A DNA stretch of 64,000 nucleotides from Stenotrophomonas aracearum (GCF_031834615.1 NZ_CP115543.1:1747001-1811000); one strand, 5' to 3'; positions 8,896 through 18,621 are shown, counted from the stretch's first letter. Program-made: numbers and translations. Notes: generated by a model not told the origin, from the sequence alone.

Positions 8896-9947
8896 AGGGG
8901 GGCCACCGCGCCGCGGCTGGGGGCTTCGCGACGACGGCGGATGGCCTCGACGCAGTCATGCACCAGGGCGGGGCCCCGGAAGATCAGGCCGCTGTAGCAC
9001 TGCACCAGCGCCGCACCGGCGGCCATTTTGGCTACGGCGTCCGCACCGGACTGGATGCCACCGACACCGATCAACGGGGTGGATTCGGGCAGGCGCGCGC
9101 GCAGGCGGCGCAGCACCAGGGTGGACTGGCCCAGCAGCGGCGCGCCGGACAGGCCGCCGGCTTCGCTGGCCCGCGGATCGCCGGCCACCGCGCTGCGGTC
9201 GATGGTGGTGTTGGTGGCGATCACGCCGTCGACCTTCAGTTCGCCGAGCACGCGCGCGGCGGCGTCGATGTCGCGGTCGCTCAGGTCCGGGGCGACCTTG
9301 ACCAGCATCGGCACGCGCTTGCCATGTTTGGCCGCCAGCGCCTCCTGGCTTTCGCGCAGCTGCGAGACCAGCTGGCGCAGCGCGGTTTCTTCCTGCAGTT
9401 CGCGCAGGCCGGCGGTGTTGGGCGAGGAGATGTTGACGGTGATGTAGTCGGCCAGCGGATACACCTTCTGCAGGCAGTGCTGGTAATCGTCGAACGCCTG
9501 CTCGTTGGGGGTGTCCTTGTTCTTGCCGATGTTGATGCCCAGCAGGCCGTCGCGACGCTGCGCGCGTTCCACATTGCGCACCAACGCATCCACGCCCTGG
9601 TTGTTGAAGCCCATGCGGTTGATGATCGCCTGGTGTGCAGGCAGCCGGAACAGGCGCGGCTTCGGGTTGCCTTCCTGCGGACGCGGGGTGATGGTGCCGA
9701 TCTCCACGAAGCCGAAGCCGAGCGCGAACAGCGCGTCGATGTGTTCGCCGTTCTTGTCCAGGCCGGCGGCCAGGCCGACCGGATTGGGGAAGCGCAGGCC
9801 GAATGCGTTGGTCGGCAGCGGGGCAGGGCGGCGCGCCACCAGCGGCGTGGTGCCGGTGCGATAGGCGAGTTCCAGCGCACTCAGGCCCAGGCCGTGGGCG
9901 CGCTCGGCGTCCAGCGAAAACAGGAAGGGTCGGGCAAGCGAGTACAT
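8892..9947 (-). CDS. pyrD: Dihydroorotate dehydrogenase (quinone), class 2
   Basis: PyrD oxidises dihydroorotate to orotate in de novo pyrimidine synthesis and passes electrons to quinone at the inner membrane. The 351-residue protein has the class 2 N-terminal amphipathic extension ([20 protein letters not shown]), FMN-binding [13 protein letters not shown] (about 56-68), the active-site serine segment [12 protein letters not shown] (about 170-182), [11 protein letters not shown], and the C-terminal [19 protein letters not shown] phosphate-binding segment. The serine base separates class 2 from class 1 enzymes. It begins 9 bases after the methyltransferase stop and overlaps murB by 4 bases. 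Confidence 0.96.
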   Translation of the reverse strand: MYSLARPFLFSLDAERAHGLGLSALELAYRTGTTPLVARRPAPLPTNAFGLRFPNPVGLAAGLDKNGEHIDALFALGFGFVEIGTITPRPQEGNPKPRLFRLPAHQAIINRMGFNNQGVDALVRNVERAQRRDGLLGINIGKNKDTPNEQAFDDYQHCLQKVYPLADYITVNISSPNTAGLRELQEETALRQLVSQLRESQEALAAKHGKRVPMLVKVAPDLSDRDIDAAARVLGELKVDGVIATNTTIDRSAVAGDPRASEAGGLSGAPLLGQSTLVLRRLRARLPESTPLIGVGGIQSGADAVAKMAAGAALVQCYSGLIFRGPALVHDCVEAIRRRREAPSRGAVAPL

Positions 9948-9956
9948 GGCGTCCAG

Positions 9957-10727
9957 TCAGTCCAGCGTGCCGACGAAGGCACGGGTTTGGTATTCAAAAG
10001 CAATTTTGCCATCCACCGCATGCGCGTCGAACAGCTGCTGCAGCGCCTCCAGCATCGGCGCGTGGCGCGGGTGTCCCGGCGGGGGCGCATACGAGGACGA
10101 CAGCAGGCGGCCACGCAGGCCATCGGCGTCCATGGTCTGCGTGTTCGGGAACTGCGCGATGCCGCGCAGGCCGTCGCCGAACCACGCACGCATGGTGTCA
10201 TCATCCTGGTAGCGCTCGGCCACCTCGGTGTAGTCGGTCCCGAACTCCAGCAGCAGCTGCTCGTAGCCGACCAGGAACGGCGAGGCGTCAAGCAGGCGCG
10301 AATTCCAGAACACCAGTGCCATCCCGCCCGGATGCAGGATGCGCGACCATTCGCGGCGCACGGCGGTGGTGTCGAACCAGTGGAAGGCCTGTGCGGCGCT
10401 GACCAGCCCGACGCTGTCGTCGGCCAGGGTGGTGGCTTCGGCGGTGCCGTCCACCAGTTTCAGGCGCAGGTACTCATGGGCCAGCAGCGCCTCGGCCGCC
10501 TCGCGCATCGGCGCGTTGGGCTCGACCGCGATCACCGGGTGGCCGCTGGCCAGGAACAGCCGGGTGGAAATGCCGGTGCCGGCACCGATGTCGGCCACCA
10601 GGGTCTCGGTCGGCACGCCGATCTCGCGATGCAGCCAGTCCAGCAGCGCCGGCGGGTAATCGGGACGGTAGCGCACGTAATCGGCTACGCGGTTGCTGAA
10701 ACGTCCGGTGGGATCCGATCCGCTCAT
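9957..10727 (-). CDS. Class I SAM-dependent methyltransferase
   Basis: From ATG 10727 the protein has 256 residues. The upstream in-frame ATG 10769 would overlap the DUF4190 gene. SAM-binding motif I is LVADIGAGTGISTRLF (about 37-52), followed by VIAVEPNAPM (motif II acid) and DGTAEATTLADDSVGLVSAAQAFHWF, the pattern of the UbiE/Methyltransf_11 type. The N-terminal SNRVADYVRYRPDYPPALLDWL is typical of this small-molecule group. The acceptor is unknown. Spacing is 7 bases from DUF4190 upstream and 9 bases to pyrD, so it is co-transcribed with housekeeping genes. Confidence 0.85.
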   Translation of the reverse strand: MSGSDPTGRFSNRVADYVRYRPDYPPALLDWLHREIGVPTETLVADIGAGTGISTRLFLASGHPVIAVEPNAPMREAAEALLAHEYLRLKLVDGTAEATTLADDSVGLVSAAQAFHWFDTTAVRREWSRILHPGGMALVFWNSRLLDASPFLVGYEQLLLEFGTDYTEVAERYQDDDTMRAWFGDGLRGIAQFPNTQTMDADGLRGRLLSSSYAPPPGHPRHAPMLEALQQLFDAHAVDGKIAFEYQTRAFVGTLD

Positions 10728-10734
10728 GGGCACC

Positions 10735-11019
10735 TCACGACTGCAGGGAAACGAACCAGGCCAGGCCACCGAAGAACATGAGGATGGCGAGCACGGCCAG
10801 CACGCTGCCGATCACCACCACCCAGCCCATGATCAGGCCGGCCAGTGCCAGGCCGTCGCCTTCCAGCTCCAGCGGGCGGCGCCGGATTTCGGCGCGGGCC
10901 ATGTGCCCGGTGATGATGGCCACCACGCTGCCAAGGAAGGGAAGGGCGGTCCAGCCGAGGATGCCGGCGATCAGGCTGATCAGGGCCATCGGGCTGGTTT
11001 GACGCGGCGGAAGGCTCAT
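10735..11019 (-). CDS. DUF4190-type small membrane protein
   Basis: This 94-residue protein has two strongly hydrophobic stretches (ALISLIAGILGWTALPFLGS and LALAGLIMGWVVVIGSVLAV) joined by GHMARAEIRRRPLELEGDG. The G-H-x-A-x-x-x-I-x-R...G-x-x-L-A-x-x-G-L-x-x-G order is the DUF4190 signature. ATG 11019 is chosen because CAGGAGCC precedes it; ATG 11046 is upstream without a clear ribosome site. The family has no known activity. It is the first gene of the closely packed DUF4190-methyltransferase-pyrD-murB-DMT run. Confidence 0.75.
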   Translation of the reverse strand: MSLPPRQTSPMALISLIAGILGWTALPFLGSVVAIITGHMARAEIRRRPLELEGDGLALAGLIMGWVVVIGSVLAVLAILMFFGGLAWFVSLQS

Positions 11020-11071
11020 GCGGCTCCTGGGGGATGGGGCGGACAAGGGAATGATAGGGCCAGAGCCGACG

Positions 11072-11833
11072 TTATCCCATCAAGACCTGCCCACCATCGA
11101 CATTCAAGGTATGGCCGGTGATCCAGCGGGCCAGTGGCGAGCACAGGAACAGGGCCGCGTCGGCGACCTCCTGTGGGTGGCCGAAGCGGCCGAACGGGAT
11201 CTTGGCCAGGGTGCCGTGGTACAGCGCCGGGTCTTCGCTGCGGCGGCGCGCCCACAACCCGTCCTCGAACTCGATCGAGCCCGGGGCGATGGCATTGACG
11301 CGGATCCGATGCGGGGCCAGCGCCAGGGCCTGCGAGGTGGTGTAGTGCATCAGCGCCGCCTTGGCAGCGCCATAAGGCGCCGCACCGGGGCGCGGTTGCT
11401 GCGCGGCGATCGAGGCCAGGTTGAGGATGCAGGCGTCGCGGGACTGCTGCAGCCAGGGCAGGGCCAGCCGCGAGGCGCGTACGGCCGACATCAGGTCCAC
11501 GCCCAGGCTGGCCTCCCAGCCGGCTTCGTCATCGGACATGCCGTAACCGGTTGCGTTGTTGATCAGGATGTCGATGCCGCCCAGCGCCTTGGCGGCGCTG
11601 GCCAGCCAGCGTTCGATGTCGTCCAGCCGGGCCAGGTCGGCCGTTTCGGTGTGCATTGGGACGCCCAGCGCGGCGGCGTCCTCGCGCAGCGCGGCCAGGC
11701 CCGGTTCGCCGCGGGCACAGACCGACACCGCTGCGCCAGCCGAGGCAAAGGCCAGCGCCATGGCGCGGCCGATGCCCTTGCTGCCGCCGGCCACCAGAAC
11801 CCGGCGGCCGCTGAAGTCGAGCGCGTGGCTCAC
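11072..11833 (-). CDS. Short-chain dehydrogenase/reductase (SDR)
   Basis: This is a classical SDR of 253 residues starting at GTG 11833, which overlaps the upstream aldehyde dehydrogenase stop by 4 bases. The cofactor motif [12 protein letters not shown] lies near residues 14-25, NNATGYG replaces the usual NNAG, the catalytic serine is in [10 protein letters not shown], and the YxxxK pair is in [12 protein letters not shown]. The C-terminus [11 protein letters not shown] is typical of FabG-like enzymes. The substrate is unknown. Coupling to an alpha-aminoadipate semialdehyde dehydrogenase suggests a role in amino-acid or aldehyde catabolism, but that is only context. Confidence 0.88.
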   Translation of the reverse strand: MSHALDFSGRRVLVAGGSKGIGRAMALAFASAGAAVSVCARGEPGLAALREDAAALGVPMHTETADLARLDDIERWLASAAKALGGIDILINNATGYGMSDDEAGWEASLGVDLMSAVRASRLALPWLQQSRDACILNLASIAAQQPRPGAAPYGAAKAALMHYTTSQALALAPHRIRVNAIAPGSIEFEDGLWARRRSEDPALYHGTLAKIPFGRFGHPQEVADAALFLCSPLARWITGHTLNVDGGQVLMG

Positions 11834-13362
11834 AGGTCGAACTTGATGCCCTGGGCCAGCGGCAGCGAATCGGAGTAGTTGATGGTGTTGGTCTGGCGGC
11901 GCATGTACACCTTCCACGCATCCGAACCGGACTCGCGGCCACCGCCGGTGTCCTTCTCGCCACCGAACGCACCGCCGATCTCCGCACCCGAGGTGCCGAT
12001 GTTGACGTTGGCGATGCCGCAGTCCGAACCGGCTGCCGAAAGGAAGCGTTCGGCGGTCTTGAGGTTGGTGGTGAAGATCGACGAGGACAGGCCCTGCGGC
12101 ACGCCGTTCTGCATGTCGATGGCTTCGTCCAGGGTGCTGTACTTCATCACGTACAGGATCGGCGCGAAGGTTTCGTGCTGCACCACTTCGTCGCTGTTCT
12201 TCAGCCCGGTCACGATGGCCGGCAGCACGAAGTTGCCGGCGCGGTCGATGCGCGTGCCGCCGGTTTCCACGGTGCCGCCGCTGGCCTTGGCCTTCGCGAT
12301 GGAGGCCAGGAACTGCTGCACGGCGCCGTCGCTGTTGAGCGGGCCCATCAGGTTGGCCGGGTCGGTCGGGTCGCCGATCTTGCCTTCGACCTGCTTGTAC
12401 GCCTTGATCAGCGTGGCCAGCACGTCGTCGTGGATGGATTCGTGCACGATCAGGCGGCGGGTGGTGGTGCAGCGCTGGCCGGCGGTGCCGACCGCACCGA
12501 ACACGATGCCCGGGATGGCCAGCTTCAGGTCGGCGGTTTCGTCGAGGATGATCGCGTTGTTGCCACCCAGTTCGAGCAGGCAGCGGCCCAGGCGATGGGC
12601 GACCTTCTCGGCGACCTGGCGGCCGACCTGGGTCGAACCGGTGAAGCTGATCAGCGGCACGCGCTTGTCGGCCACCATCTTCTCCGACAGCGCCGTGCCG
12701 GCGTCGTTGATCAGGAAGAAGATGTCCGGGAAGCCGGCGCCGCGCAGCGCGTCATTGCAGATCTTCATCGAGGCGATTGCGGTCAGCGGGGTCTTGTTGG
12801 ACGGCTTCCACAGGCACACATCGCCGCAGATCGCGGCCAGGAACGAGTTCCAGGCCCACACCGCGACCGGGAAGTTGAACGCGCTGATGATGCCGACCAG
12901 GCCGAGCGGCTGGTACTGCTCGTACATGCGGTGGCCGGGGCGCTCGGAATGCATCGTGTAGCCGTACAGCATGCGGCTCTGGCCGACCGCGAAGTCGGCG
13001 ATGTCGATCATCTCCTGCACTTCGCCGTCGCCTTCCGGCTTGCTCTTGCCCATTTCCAGCGCAACCAGCGAACCCAGCGCATCCTTGTTGGCGCGCAGCG
13101 CTTCGCCGCACAGGCGCACGGCTTCGCCACGGCGCGGGGCCGGGGTGGTGCGCCACACCTTGAAGGCTTCCTGGGCGCGCGCAACGATGGTTTCGTAGTC
13201 GGCGTCGGTGGTGGCATGCACCTGGGCGATGGCTTCACCGGTGGTCGGATTGACCGGGGTGATCACGCCGGCGTCGGTGGCGGTGGACCACTCGCCGTTG
13301 CCGAGGTAGGTGCCAGCGTTGGTCGCGTCGAGGCCGAGCGCCTTGAGCAGGTCAGAGGACAT
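11830..13362 (-). CDS. Aldehyde dehydrogenase, ALDH7/aminoadipate-semialdehyde dehydrogenase type
   Basis: NAD-dependent ALDH of 510 residues. Start ATG 13362 has CAACAGGAG seven bases upstream; the farther ATG 13422 lacks one. Features include [29 protein letters not shown], the coenzyme loop [19 protein letters not shown], the general base Glu in LELGGNNAI, and the catalytic Cys in [13 protein letters not shown]. The C-terminal [20 protein letters not shown] is characteristic of the ALDH7 (antiquitin) group, which oxidises alpha-aminoadipate semialdehyde in lysine catabolism. The exact substrate is inferred from family. It is followed by a coupled SDR and is divergent from kdsA. Confidence 0.88.
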   Translation of the reverse strand: MSSDLLKALGLDATNAGTYLGNGEWSTATDAGVITPVNPTTGEAIAQVHATTDADYETIVARAQEAFKVWRTTPAPRRGEAVRLCGEALRANKDALGSLVALEMGKSKPEGDGEVQEMIDIADFAVGQSRMLYGYTMHSERPGHRMYEQYQPLGLVGIISAFNFPVAVWAWNSFLAAICGDVCLWKPSNKTPLTAIASMKICNDALRGAGFPDIFFLINDAGTALSEKMVADKRVPLISFTGSTQVGRQVAEKVAHRLGRCLLELGGNNAIILDETADLKLAIPGIVFGAVGTAGQRCTTTRRLIVHESIHDDVLATLIKAYKQVEGKIGDPTDPANLMGPLNSDGAVQQFLASIAKAKASGGTVETGGTRIDRAGNFVLPAIVTGLKNSDEVVQHETFAPILYVMKYSTLDEAIDMQNGVPQGLSSSIFTTNLKTAERFLSAAGSDCGIANVNIGTSGAEIGGAFGGEKDTGGGRESGSDAWKVYMRRQTNTINYSDSLPLAQGIKFDL

Positions 13363-13493
13363 GCAAACTCCTGTTGCGGATCGAAAAGGGCGCAGCCGCT
13401 GGCAGGGTGGGGGATGCGGCATGCAGACCCGTCATTCTATCAGGACGCCCGCCGGGGCATTGCCGCAACGCCACACGACCGGGCCGGGGCCGC

Positions 13494-13499
13494 TACAAT
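13494..13499 (+). promoter_or_regulatory. Probable -10 element of kdsA
   Basis: TACAAT sits 31 bases before the kdsA ATG, at the right distance for a sigma-70 -10 hexamer. No good TTGACA partner is visible at 16-18 bases upstream, so the -35 is weak or absent. Confidence 0.45.
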
Positions 13500-13530
13500 T
13501 GCGGTCATTGTTCGCCCCCCAGGAATCTGA

Positions 13531-14376
<846 letters not shown>

Positions 14377-14499
14377 GGCGGAACGCCCTGCACGGCGGGA
14401 TCGGCCTTGGTCCCGTCGCTGAATGTGGGTATCCTTCACACCTGCCTGCATGCAACGTGCGGGCAGCAGTGGACGGGCAACGCGCCCGCACCGCGCATT

Positions 14500-14576
14500 G
14501 GCCCCGTAGCTCAGCTGGATAGAGCGTCCCCCTCCTAAGGGGAAGGTCGCCCGTTCGAATCGGGCCGGGGTCACCA
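14500..14576 (+). tRNA. tRNA-Arg (anticodon CCT)
   Basis: A full cloverleaf can be folded: acceptor GGCCCCG pairs with CGGGGTC, D-arm GCTC/GAGC, anticodon stem TCCCC/GGGGA with loop CTCCTAA (anticodon CCT), and T-arm GCCCG-TTCGAAT-CGGGC. The CCA end is encoded at 14574-14576. It reads the rare AGG codon. tRNA-Arg(CCT) genes are common integration sites for islands, but no integrase lies next to this copy. Confidence 0.97.
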
Positions 14577-14658
14577 ACATGCCGTGCACGCAATCGTCGC
14601 CGAAGATTGACGGCCATCCTGTCAGCGTGGTCATAACGCCGTTGTGCAGGACCCCCGC

Positions 14659-14874
14659 ATGTCTCTCGTCGCTACTCGACTTGAATTCCCCTGGCAGCCC
14701 ACTTCGCAGGTGCCTGCACCCGGACCGGGGCCTGCTGCACCGGAGCCGCCGGTGGAAGCGCCGCCGCCGGGCGAGCCGCCGGTGACGGAGCCACCGAGCG
14801 AAGTTCCTCCCGAGCGGGATCCGTCGCCGGACCGTCCTCCACTGGAGGCGCCGGAACCTGAAAATCCACGTTGA
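14659..14874 (+). CDS. Small proline/glutamate-rich hypothetical protein
   Basis: The 71-residue reading frame begins MSLVATRLEFPWQPTSQ and then consists almost wholly of Pro-Glu-Pro repeats (PAAPEPPVEAPPPGEPP, VTEPPSEVPPERDPSPD), ending EPENPR. No signal peptide or domain is visible. A hairpin terminator 18 bases after the stop supports a real transcript ending here. Another ATG at 14644 would add five residues. The composition could also come from simple-sequence expansion in the high-GC intergenic stretch after tRNA-Arg, so expression is uncertain. Confidence 0.45.
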   Translation: MSLVATRLEFPWQPTSQVPAPGPGPAAPEPPVEAPPPGEPPVTEPPSEVPPERDPSPDRPPLEAPEPENPR

Positions 14875-14891
14875 AGTTGATTGGAAACATC

Positions 14892-14921
14892 ACGCCGCAC
14901 TCGTTGCGGCGTTTGTTTTTT
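14892..14921 (+). terminator. Rho-independent terminator
   Basis: ACGCCGCA (14892-14899) pairs with TGCGGCGT (14905-14912) across a 5-base loop and is followed by TTGTTTTTT. It ends the transcript of tRNA-Arg and/or the Pro-rich gene. Confidence 0.8.
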
Positions 14922-15111
14922 GCAGCGCTCAAAACAACGTGCGTGAGGGTGTCGTTGCAGCGCGGACACACTCCGAAAACAAGCTTTTTTCGCTGCGCAG
15001 ACATCGCTTAACGCTGCGATTTCGAGGTCACGCCGACTTCATTCCGGATGCGGAAAAGTGGTTCCACCCCGACACGGGTCATCCAGAATTTTTTACCAGG
15101 AGTAGAAATCA

Positions 15112-15561
15112 GTGAGCACCGAATCCAAGACCGCGCACACCCTCAATGACCTGATCGAAATCGCACGTGACGGCAAGGACTTCTACACCGAAGCCGCCGG
15201 CAAGGTGAAAGACGCCGAGCTGTCCTCGCTGTTTACCCGCATCGCCGGCGTCAAGGCCGAGATCGTCAATGCGCTGAGCAGCACCGTGCTCGCCACGGGT
15301 GGCAAGCCGGCCGAGCACGGCACCATGGTCGGCTCCATGCAGCAATTCTACGGGAAGGTCCGCGCCACCTTGGGCGACACCCAGTACGGGTACGTGGCCG
15401 AGCTGGAGGAGTCCGAAGACCGACTGCTGAAGGCGTTCAAGGACACCCTGAACGACAACGACACCCCGCCGGCCGCGCGCCAGGAAGTCACCCGCCTGCT
15501 GCCGTCGGTGCAGGAAACGCATGAAGTCATGCGCGCCCGCAAGCACGCCATGAAGCATTGA
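15112..15561 (+). CDS. PA2169-family four-helix-bundle protein (DUF2383)
   Basis: The 149-residue protein is made of amphipathic helices typical of the DUF2383/PA2169 family (LNDLIEIARDGKDFYTEAAG, SSLFTRIAGVKAEIV, EESEDRLLKAFKDTL, VQETHEVMRARKHAMKH). The fold is ferritin-like, but the family has no established activity and is often linked to stress. The start is GTG 15112, with AGGAG eight bases upstream. It has its own upstream space of about 190 bases and a terminator hairpin 40 bases after the stop, so it is probably monocistronic. Confidence 0.8.
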   Translation: MSTESKTAHTLNDLIEIARDGKDFYTEAAGKVKDAELSSLFTRIAGVKAEIVNALSSTVLATGGKPAEHGTMVGSMQQFYGKVRATLGDTQYGYVAELEESEDRLLKAFKDTLNDNDTPPAARQEVTRLLPSVQETHEVMRARKHAMKH

Positions 15562-15600
15562 TCGAGAGGCGGGCGGCCCCACGCCGCCCCGCCTGTCGGG

Positions 15601-15621
15601 CGCCCCGGTTCAGCCGGGGCG
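15601..15621 (+). terminator. Probable terminator hairpin after the DUF2383 gene
   Basis: CGCCCCGG (15601-15608) pairs with CCGGGGCG (15614-15621) around loop TTCAG, followed by TCTGCGTTT. The U-tract is poor, so efficiency is uncertain. Confidence 0.55.
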
Positions 15622-15715
15622 TCTGCGTTTCCGGCCCGCTCCGCGTTCCAGACCCCGGCGTACGGCACCTGCGGATATGGTGCATACTCGATTTTCGATA
15701 TCGCTGGGAATGCAC

Positions 15716-16003
15716 ATGGAACACATGCGTTGGCTCACGCTTCGTCTTGGCAACAACCAGTCCATCGGACCGCAGGTGCTGTTGAATTTGTGGTCCAACG
15801 CGTGCGAGACGAACCAGTCGTCCGTCACCCGCGACAAACCGGTAGGCCGCTCCACCGCGTATGCGCTGCATGCGCCCACCTCGCTGGCGTATCCCAAGCG
15901 CGCAGAGCTGCGCATGCGCAAGCTGCTCGAAGAGGCCGGTTACACCTTCACCATGGGCTCGCTGGCCGACCGCCCGGCGCCACAGCCGGTGCGATTCCGC
16001 TGA
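15716..16003 (+). CDS. Hypothetical protein of about 95 residues
   Basis: I do not recognise this protein. From ATG 15716 it reads MEHMRWLTLRLGNN and then SIGPQVLLNLWSNACETNQS, PVGRSTAYALHAPTSLAYPK and RAELRMRKLLEEAGYTF. There is no signal peptide or membrane segment; it looks small, soluble and basic. GGGA seven bases upstream favours 15716; ATG 15710 or 15677 are alternatives. Codon usage matches its neighbours and the reading frame is open with strong third-position GC. It converges with the GNAT gene, 6 bases apart. Confidence 0.55.
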   Translation: MEHMRWLTLRLGNNQSIGPQVLLNLWSNACETNQSSVTRDKPVGRSTAYALHAPTSLAYPKRAELRMRKLLEEAGYTFTMGSLADRPAPQPVRFR

Positions 16004-16009
16004 AGCGGT

Positions 16010-16486
16010 TCAGCCCGCCACCGGCAGTACCCGGCGCATGATCCGGACCGGCACGCCGGTGCGATGCGTCTGCCGCTCGAGCGGTTCCCAACCCAACCGC
16101 CTGTACAGTCCACCATCATCGTGCTCGGTCTGCAGGAACACTTCTCGCACACCGTAGCCGCGCGCTTTCTGCATCAACGTTTCGATCATCTCGCTGGCCA
16201 GGTCATGGCCGCGGTGTTCCGGCGTGACGAACACGCCGCCCAGCCAGTGCAGCCGCTGCGGGTGCTCGGTGCGTTCGTGGAATTTCAGCTGCGCGGCGGC
16301 AATGGGCGTGTCGTCCTGCATGGCCATGAGCAGCATCGGCAGCTCGTTGTCGTGCAGGAACACCTCCAGCCGCTGCTGCTCGTCATCGAAGGTGTGCCCG
16401 GGCACGCGGGCGCCCCAGGTATCGAAGTACCAGTGCGCGACCGTGGGCATCAACTGCGGGGCCTGGCTCAGGGTCAGGAACTTCAT
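16010..16486 (-). CDS. GNAT-family N-acetyltransferase
   Basis: The 158-residue protein has the acetyl-CoA-binding GNAT core: beta-strand LLMAMQDDTPIAAAQLKFHE, then WLGGVFVTPEHRGHDLASEM with the P-loop-like RGHDLA (Q/RxxGxG/A variant), then ARGYGVREVFLQTEHD and GLYRRLGWEPLERQ. The acceptor is unknown. The RGHDLA variant, with His-Asp where many have GxG, is slightly unusual. It is transcribed toward the small hypothetical gene and divergent from the AraC regulator. Confidence 0.85.
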   Translation of the reverse strand: MKFLTLSQAPQLMPTVAHWYFDTWGARVPGHTFDDEQQRLEVFLHDNELPMLLMAMQDDTPIAAAQLKFHERTEHPQRLHWLGGVFVTPEHRGHDLASEMIETLMQKARGYGVREVFLQTEHDDGGLYRRLGWEPLERQTHRTGVPVRIMRRVLPVAG

Positions 16487-16607
16487 TGAGTACTCCCTGT
16501 ACAGAACGTCGGGTGTTCCGGCGCGACAGGCCCGTTATACCACCCACCCCTTGGGCCTCTACCGTGACGCGTTGCAGGTTTCTGCAACCGCGCGCAGACT
16601 GCGCTGC

Positions 16608-17336
16608 ATGTCTTCACCTGCTTTCAACCTTCGCCAGTACGGCCGCGCGTCCAGCGTGGACCGCCACGCCTTCGCGCAGTGGGTGGTGCCGGTGCGCGGT
16701 GAACTGGCGTTCGAGCTGGAAGGGCGGGGCGCGCGGCTGGATCTGCTGCAGGGCGCGTTTGTCGCGCCGATGGCCGGGCACGCACAGACCGCCTCGGACG
16801 ACGACCGTTTCCTGATCGTCGACTGCCCGGCCGAAATGTTCGATGACGACACCTTGGAGTGCCTGCAGCGACAGCCGGTGTTGGCGCTTCCGGCTCGGGT
16901 GCGCAGCATGGCGCAGCGCCTGGGTACCGTGGTGGGCGAACAGGTGGAGGCGACGTTCGTGCAGGCGGAGCTGCCCGGGTTGCTGCAGGCGTTTTCGCTG
17001 GCAGGCAGCGCCACCCGGTTGCAGGCGGTGTGCGCGCGCATCGAAGCGAATCCGGGCCAGGCCTGGCCCGTGGAGCGCATCGCAGGCGAAGTGGGGGTGA
17101 GCGGCAGCCGCCTGCATGCCCTGTTCCGGCAGGCGTTCGGGCTCAGTCCGCAGGCCTGGTTGAGCGGCAGCCGGTTGCGCTGGGCCCGGGGTCGGCTGGC
17201 GGACAGCGATGTCCCGATCGCCGCCATCGCCCAGCACGCCGGGTATTCCGAACAGAGCGCGCTGACCCGCGCCCTGCGCCGGGAATGGGGCATGACCCCG
17301 GCCGACTACCGCCGCCGCTTTCGCCACCCGCAGTAG
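16608..17336 (+). CDS. AraC-family transcriptional regulator
   Basis: The 242-residue protein has an N-terminal cupin-like sensor (VPVRGELAFELEGRGARLDL, FVAPMAGHAQTASDDDRFLI) and a C-terminal double helix-turn-helix. The first HTH is VERIAGEVGVSGSRLHALFR and the second is VPIAAIAQHAGYSEQSALTR, ending in WGMTPADYRRRF, the classical AraC signature. ATG 16608 is the first start compatible with the cupin domain. It sits 73 bases before the DMT exporter gene on the same strand, so it may control that exporter. Confidence 0.88.
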   Translation: MSSPAFNLRQYGRASSVDRHAFAQWVVPVRGELAFELEGRGARLDLLQGAFVAPMAGHAQTASDDDRFLIVDCPAEMFDDDTLECLQRQPVLALPARVRSMAQRLGTVVGEQVEATFVQAELPGLLQAFSLAGSATRLQAVCARIEANPGQAWPVERIAGEVGVSGSRLHALFRQAFGLSPQAWLSGSRLRWARGRLADSDVPIAAIAQHAGYSEQSALTRALRREWGMTPADYRRRFRHPQ

Positions 17337-17409
17337 CCTGGGTCAAGAACGCCAGCGTGCCGATCCCTACACTGGGGCGGACTTTCTGCTGCCGGGCGCG
17401 TGACCCCTG

Positions 17410-18357
17410 ATGAATCGTTCGATGGGCGTGGGTATCGCCAACGGTATTGCCGCCGGTGCGTTGTGGGGCGTGGTGTTCCTGGCGCCGGCGGTGCTGAGCC
17501 ACTTCAGCGCGGTGCAGCTGTCGGCCGGGCGCTACCTGGTCTACGGCCTGATCGCCGTGGTGCTGCTCGCACCCCGCTGGCGCGAGCTGCGCCAGCGCAT
17601 CGGCATGGCCGAATGGCGCGGGCTGCTGTGGCTGAGCCTGGCCGGCAACCTGGTGTATTTCGTGCTGCTGGCCAAGGCTGTGCAGTGGGCGGGCGGGGCG
17701 GCCGCGTCGCTGATCGTGGGCCTGATCCCGGTAGTGGTGACCGTGGCGGGAGTGCGCGAACAGGGCGCAGTACCGCTGCGCCAACTGGCGCCGGCCCTGC
17801 TGCTGTGCCTGGTCGGGGTCGCGCTGGTCGGGTATGAGGCGATGCAGTCCGAACACGCGCAGGGCACGGCCAACCAGCGGCTGTTGGGCCTGTTGTGCGC
17901 GATCGGGGCGTTGTTCTCGTGGGCGGTGTATTCGATCGGCAACAGCCGCTGGCTGGCCCGACGGCCGGACTTGTCCGGGCACGACTGGTCGCTGCTGACC
18001 GGGGTCACCACCGGCGCGCTGGCGTTGCTGCTGGTGCCCAGCGCGTTCTTCGTGCGCGGGCCGGCACATGCACCGGTCGACTGGCTGTGGTTCTGGGTGA
18101 TCAGTGCCGGCGTGGCGGTGGTGGCGTCCGTAGTGGGCAACGCCTGCTGGAACCGGGCCAGCCGCAACCTGCCGTTGACCCTGACCGGCCAGATGATCGT
18201 GTTCGAAACGTTGTTCGCGCTGCTGTACGGCTTCGCCTGGCAGCAGCGCTGGCCTACGCAGATGGAAAGCCTGGCCATCGTCTGCCTGATCTCCGGCGTG
18301 CTGCTGTGTGCCCACGCGCACCGGCCGCCACGCGCGGTGGCCGAACACGCTGGCTGA
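17410..18357 (+). CDS. DMT-superfamily transporter (EamA family)
   Basis: The 315-residue protein has ten predicted membrane helices in two EamA repeats, for example GIANGIAAGALWGVVFLAPAV, WLSLAGNLVYFVLLAKAVQW, GGAAASLIVGLIPVVVTVAG, and in the second half ISAGVAVVASVVGNACWNRA and LTGQMIVFETLFALLYGF. The second repeat N-RASR-N-L-P-L-T-L-T-GQ motif is typical. The cargo is unknown. ATG 17410 is used; ATG 17422 (MGVGIANG) is possible. The AraC gene just upstream on the same strand is a candidate regulator. Confidence 0.85.
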   Translation: MNRSMGVGIANGIAAGALWGVVFLAPAVLSHFSAVQLSAGRYLVYGLIAVVLLAPRWRELRQRIGMAEWRGLLWLSLAGNLVYFVLLAKAVQWAGGAAASLIVGLIPVVVTVAGVREQGAVPLRQLAPALLLCLVGVALVGYEAMQSEHAQGTANQRLLGLLCAIGALFSWAVYSIGNSRWLARRPDLSGHDWSLLTGVTTGALALLLVPSAFFVRGPAHAPVDWLWFWVISAGVAVVASVVGNACWNRASRNLPLTLTGQMIVFETLFALLYGFAWQQRWPTQMESLAIVCLISGVLLCAHAHRPPRAVAEHAG

Positions 18358-18447
18358 GTCCGTTGCGCGGCCTGGATGGTCACATTCGCAACTTTTTGCC
18401 GGACGATATCCGCTGATCGACGCATTCGGCTTTTTGCAGTGCAGCAC

Positions 18448-18474
18448 TTGACAAGCGGTGCGTCGGCGTAGTTT
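18448..18474 (+). promoter_or_regulatory. Candidate promoter of the thr operon
   Basis: A perfect TTGACA (18448-18453) is followed 15 bases later by TAGTTT (18469-18474). The spacing is short. Transcription would begin near 18481, almost at the leader ATG, implying a leaderless message. Confidence 0.45.
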
Positions 18475-18483
18475 TCTTGGCCC

Positions 18484-18621
18484 ATGGTCCTTGCCGCCGC
18501 CGCCGCCGAACTGCTTGCCACTGCCGCCCACGGCAGCGGTCGCAGCGCTGCGCCGGCCACCGGCACCACCACGATTACCACCGTCACCACTCGCCTGGTG
18601 CGGCCCGTCGTCTTCGCGTAA
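18484..18621 (+). CDS. thrL: Threonine-operon leader peptide
   Basis: This 45-codon frame runs from ATG 18484 to TAA 18621. Between residues 26 and 36 eight of eleven residues are threonine and one is isoleucine (TGTTTITTVTT). That is the composition of the Escherichia coli thrL control segment. It sits 87 bases upstream of thrA and overlaps the RNA segments that can form competing stems. No ribosome site precedes the ATG, which fits a leaderless message from the TTGACA promoter. The alanine-rich start (VLAAAAAELL) is unlike thrL of enterics. Ribosome stalling at the Thr codons when charged tRNA-Thr is scarce would favour the antiterminator; this is inferred from the sequence. Confidence 0.7.
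   Translation: MVLAAAAAELLATAAHGSGRSAAPATGTTTITTVTTRLVRPVVFA

Noticed and set aside
14500..15000. Integration of a mobile island at tRNA-Arg(CCT).
   Set aside because: No integrase, no direct repeat of the tRNA 3-prime end and no shift in base composition is visible downstream.
14672..15004. A minus-strand frame of 110 codons with CPRCN, resembling a zinc ribbon.
   Set aside because: It reads through the terminator hairpin and the complement of the Pro-rich repeats; only one Cys pair is present and there is no ribosome site.
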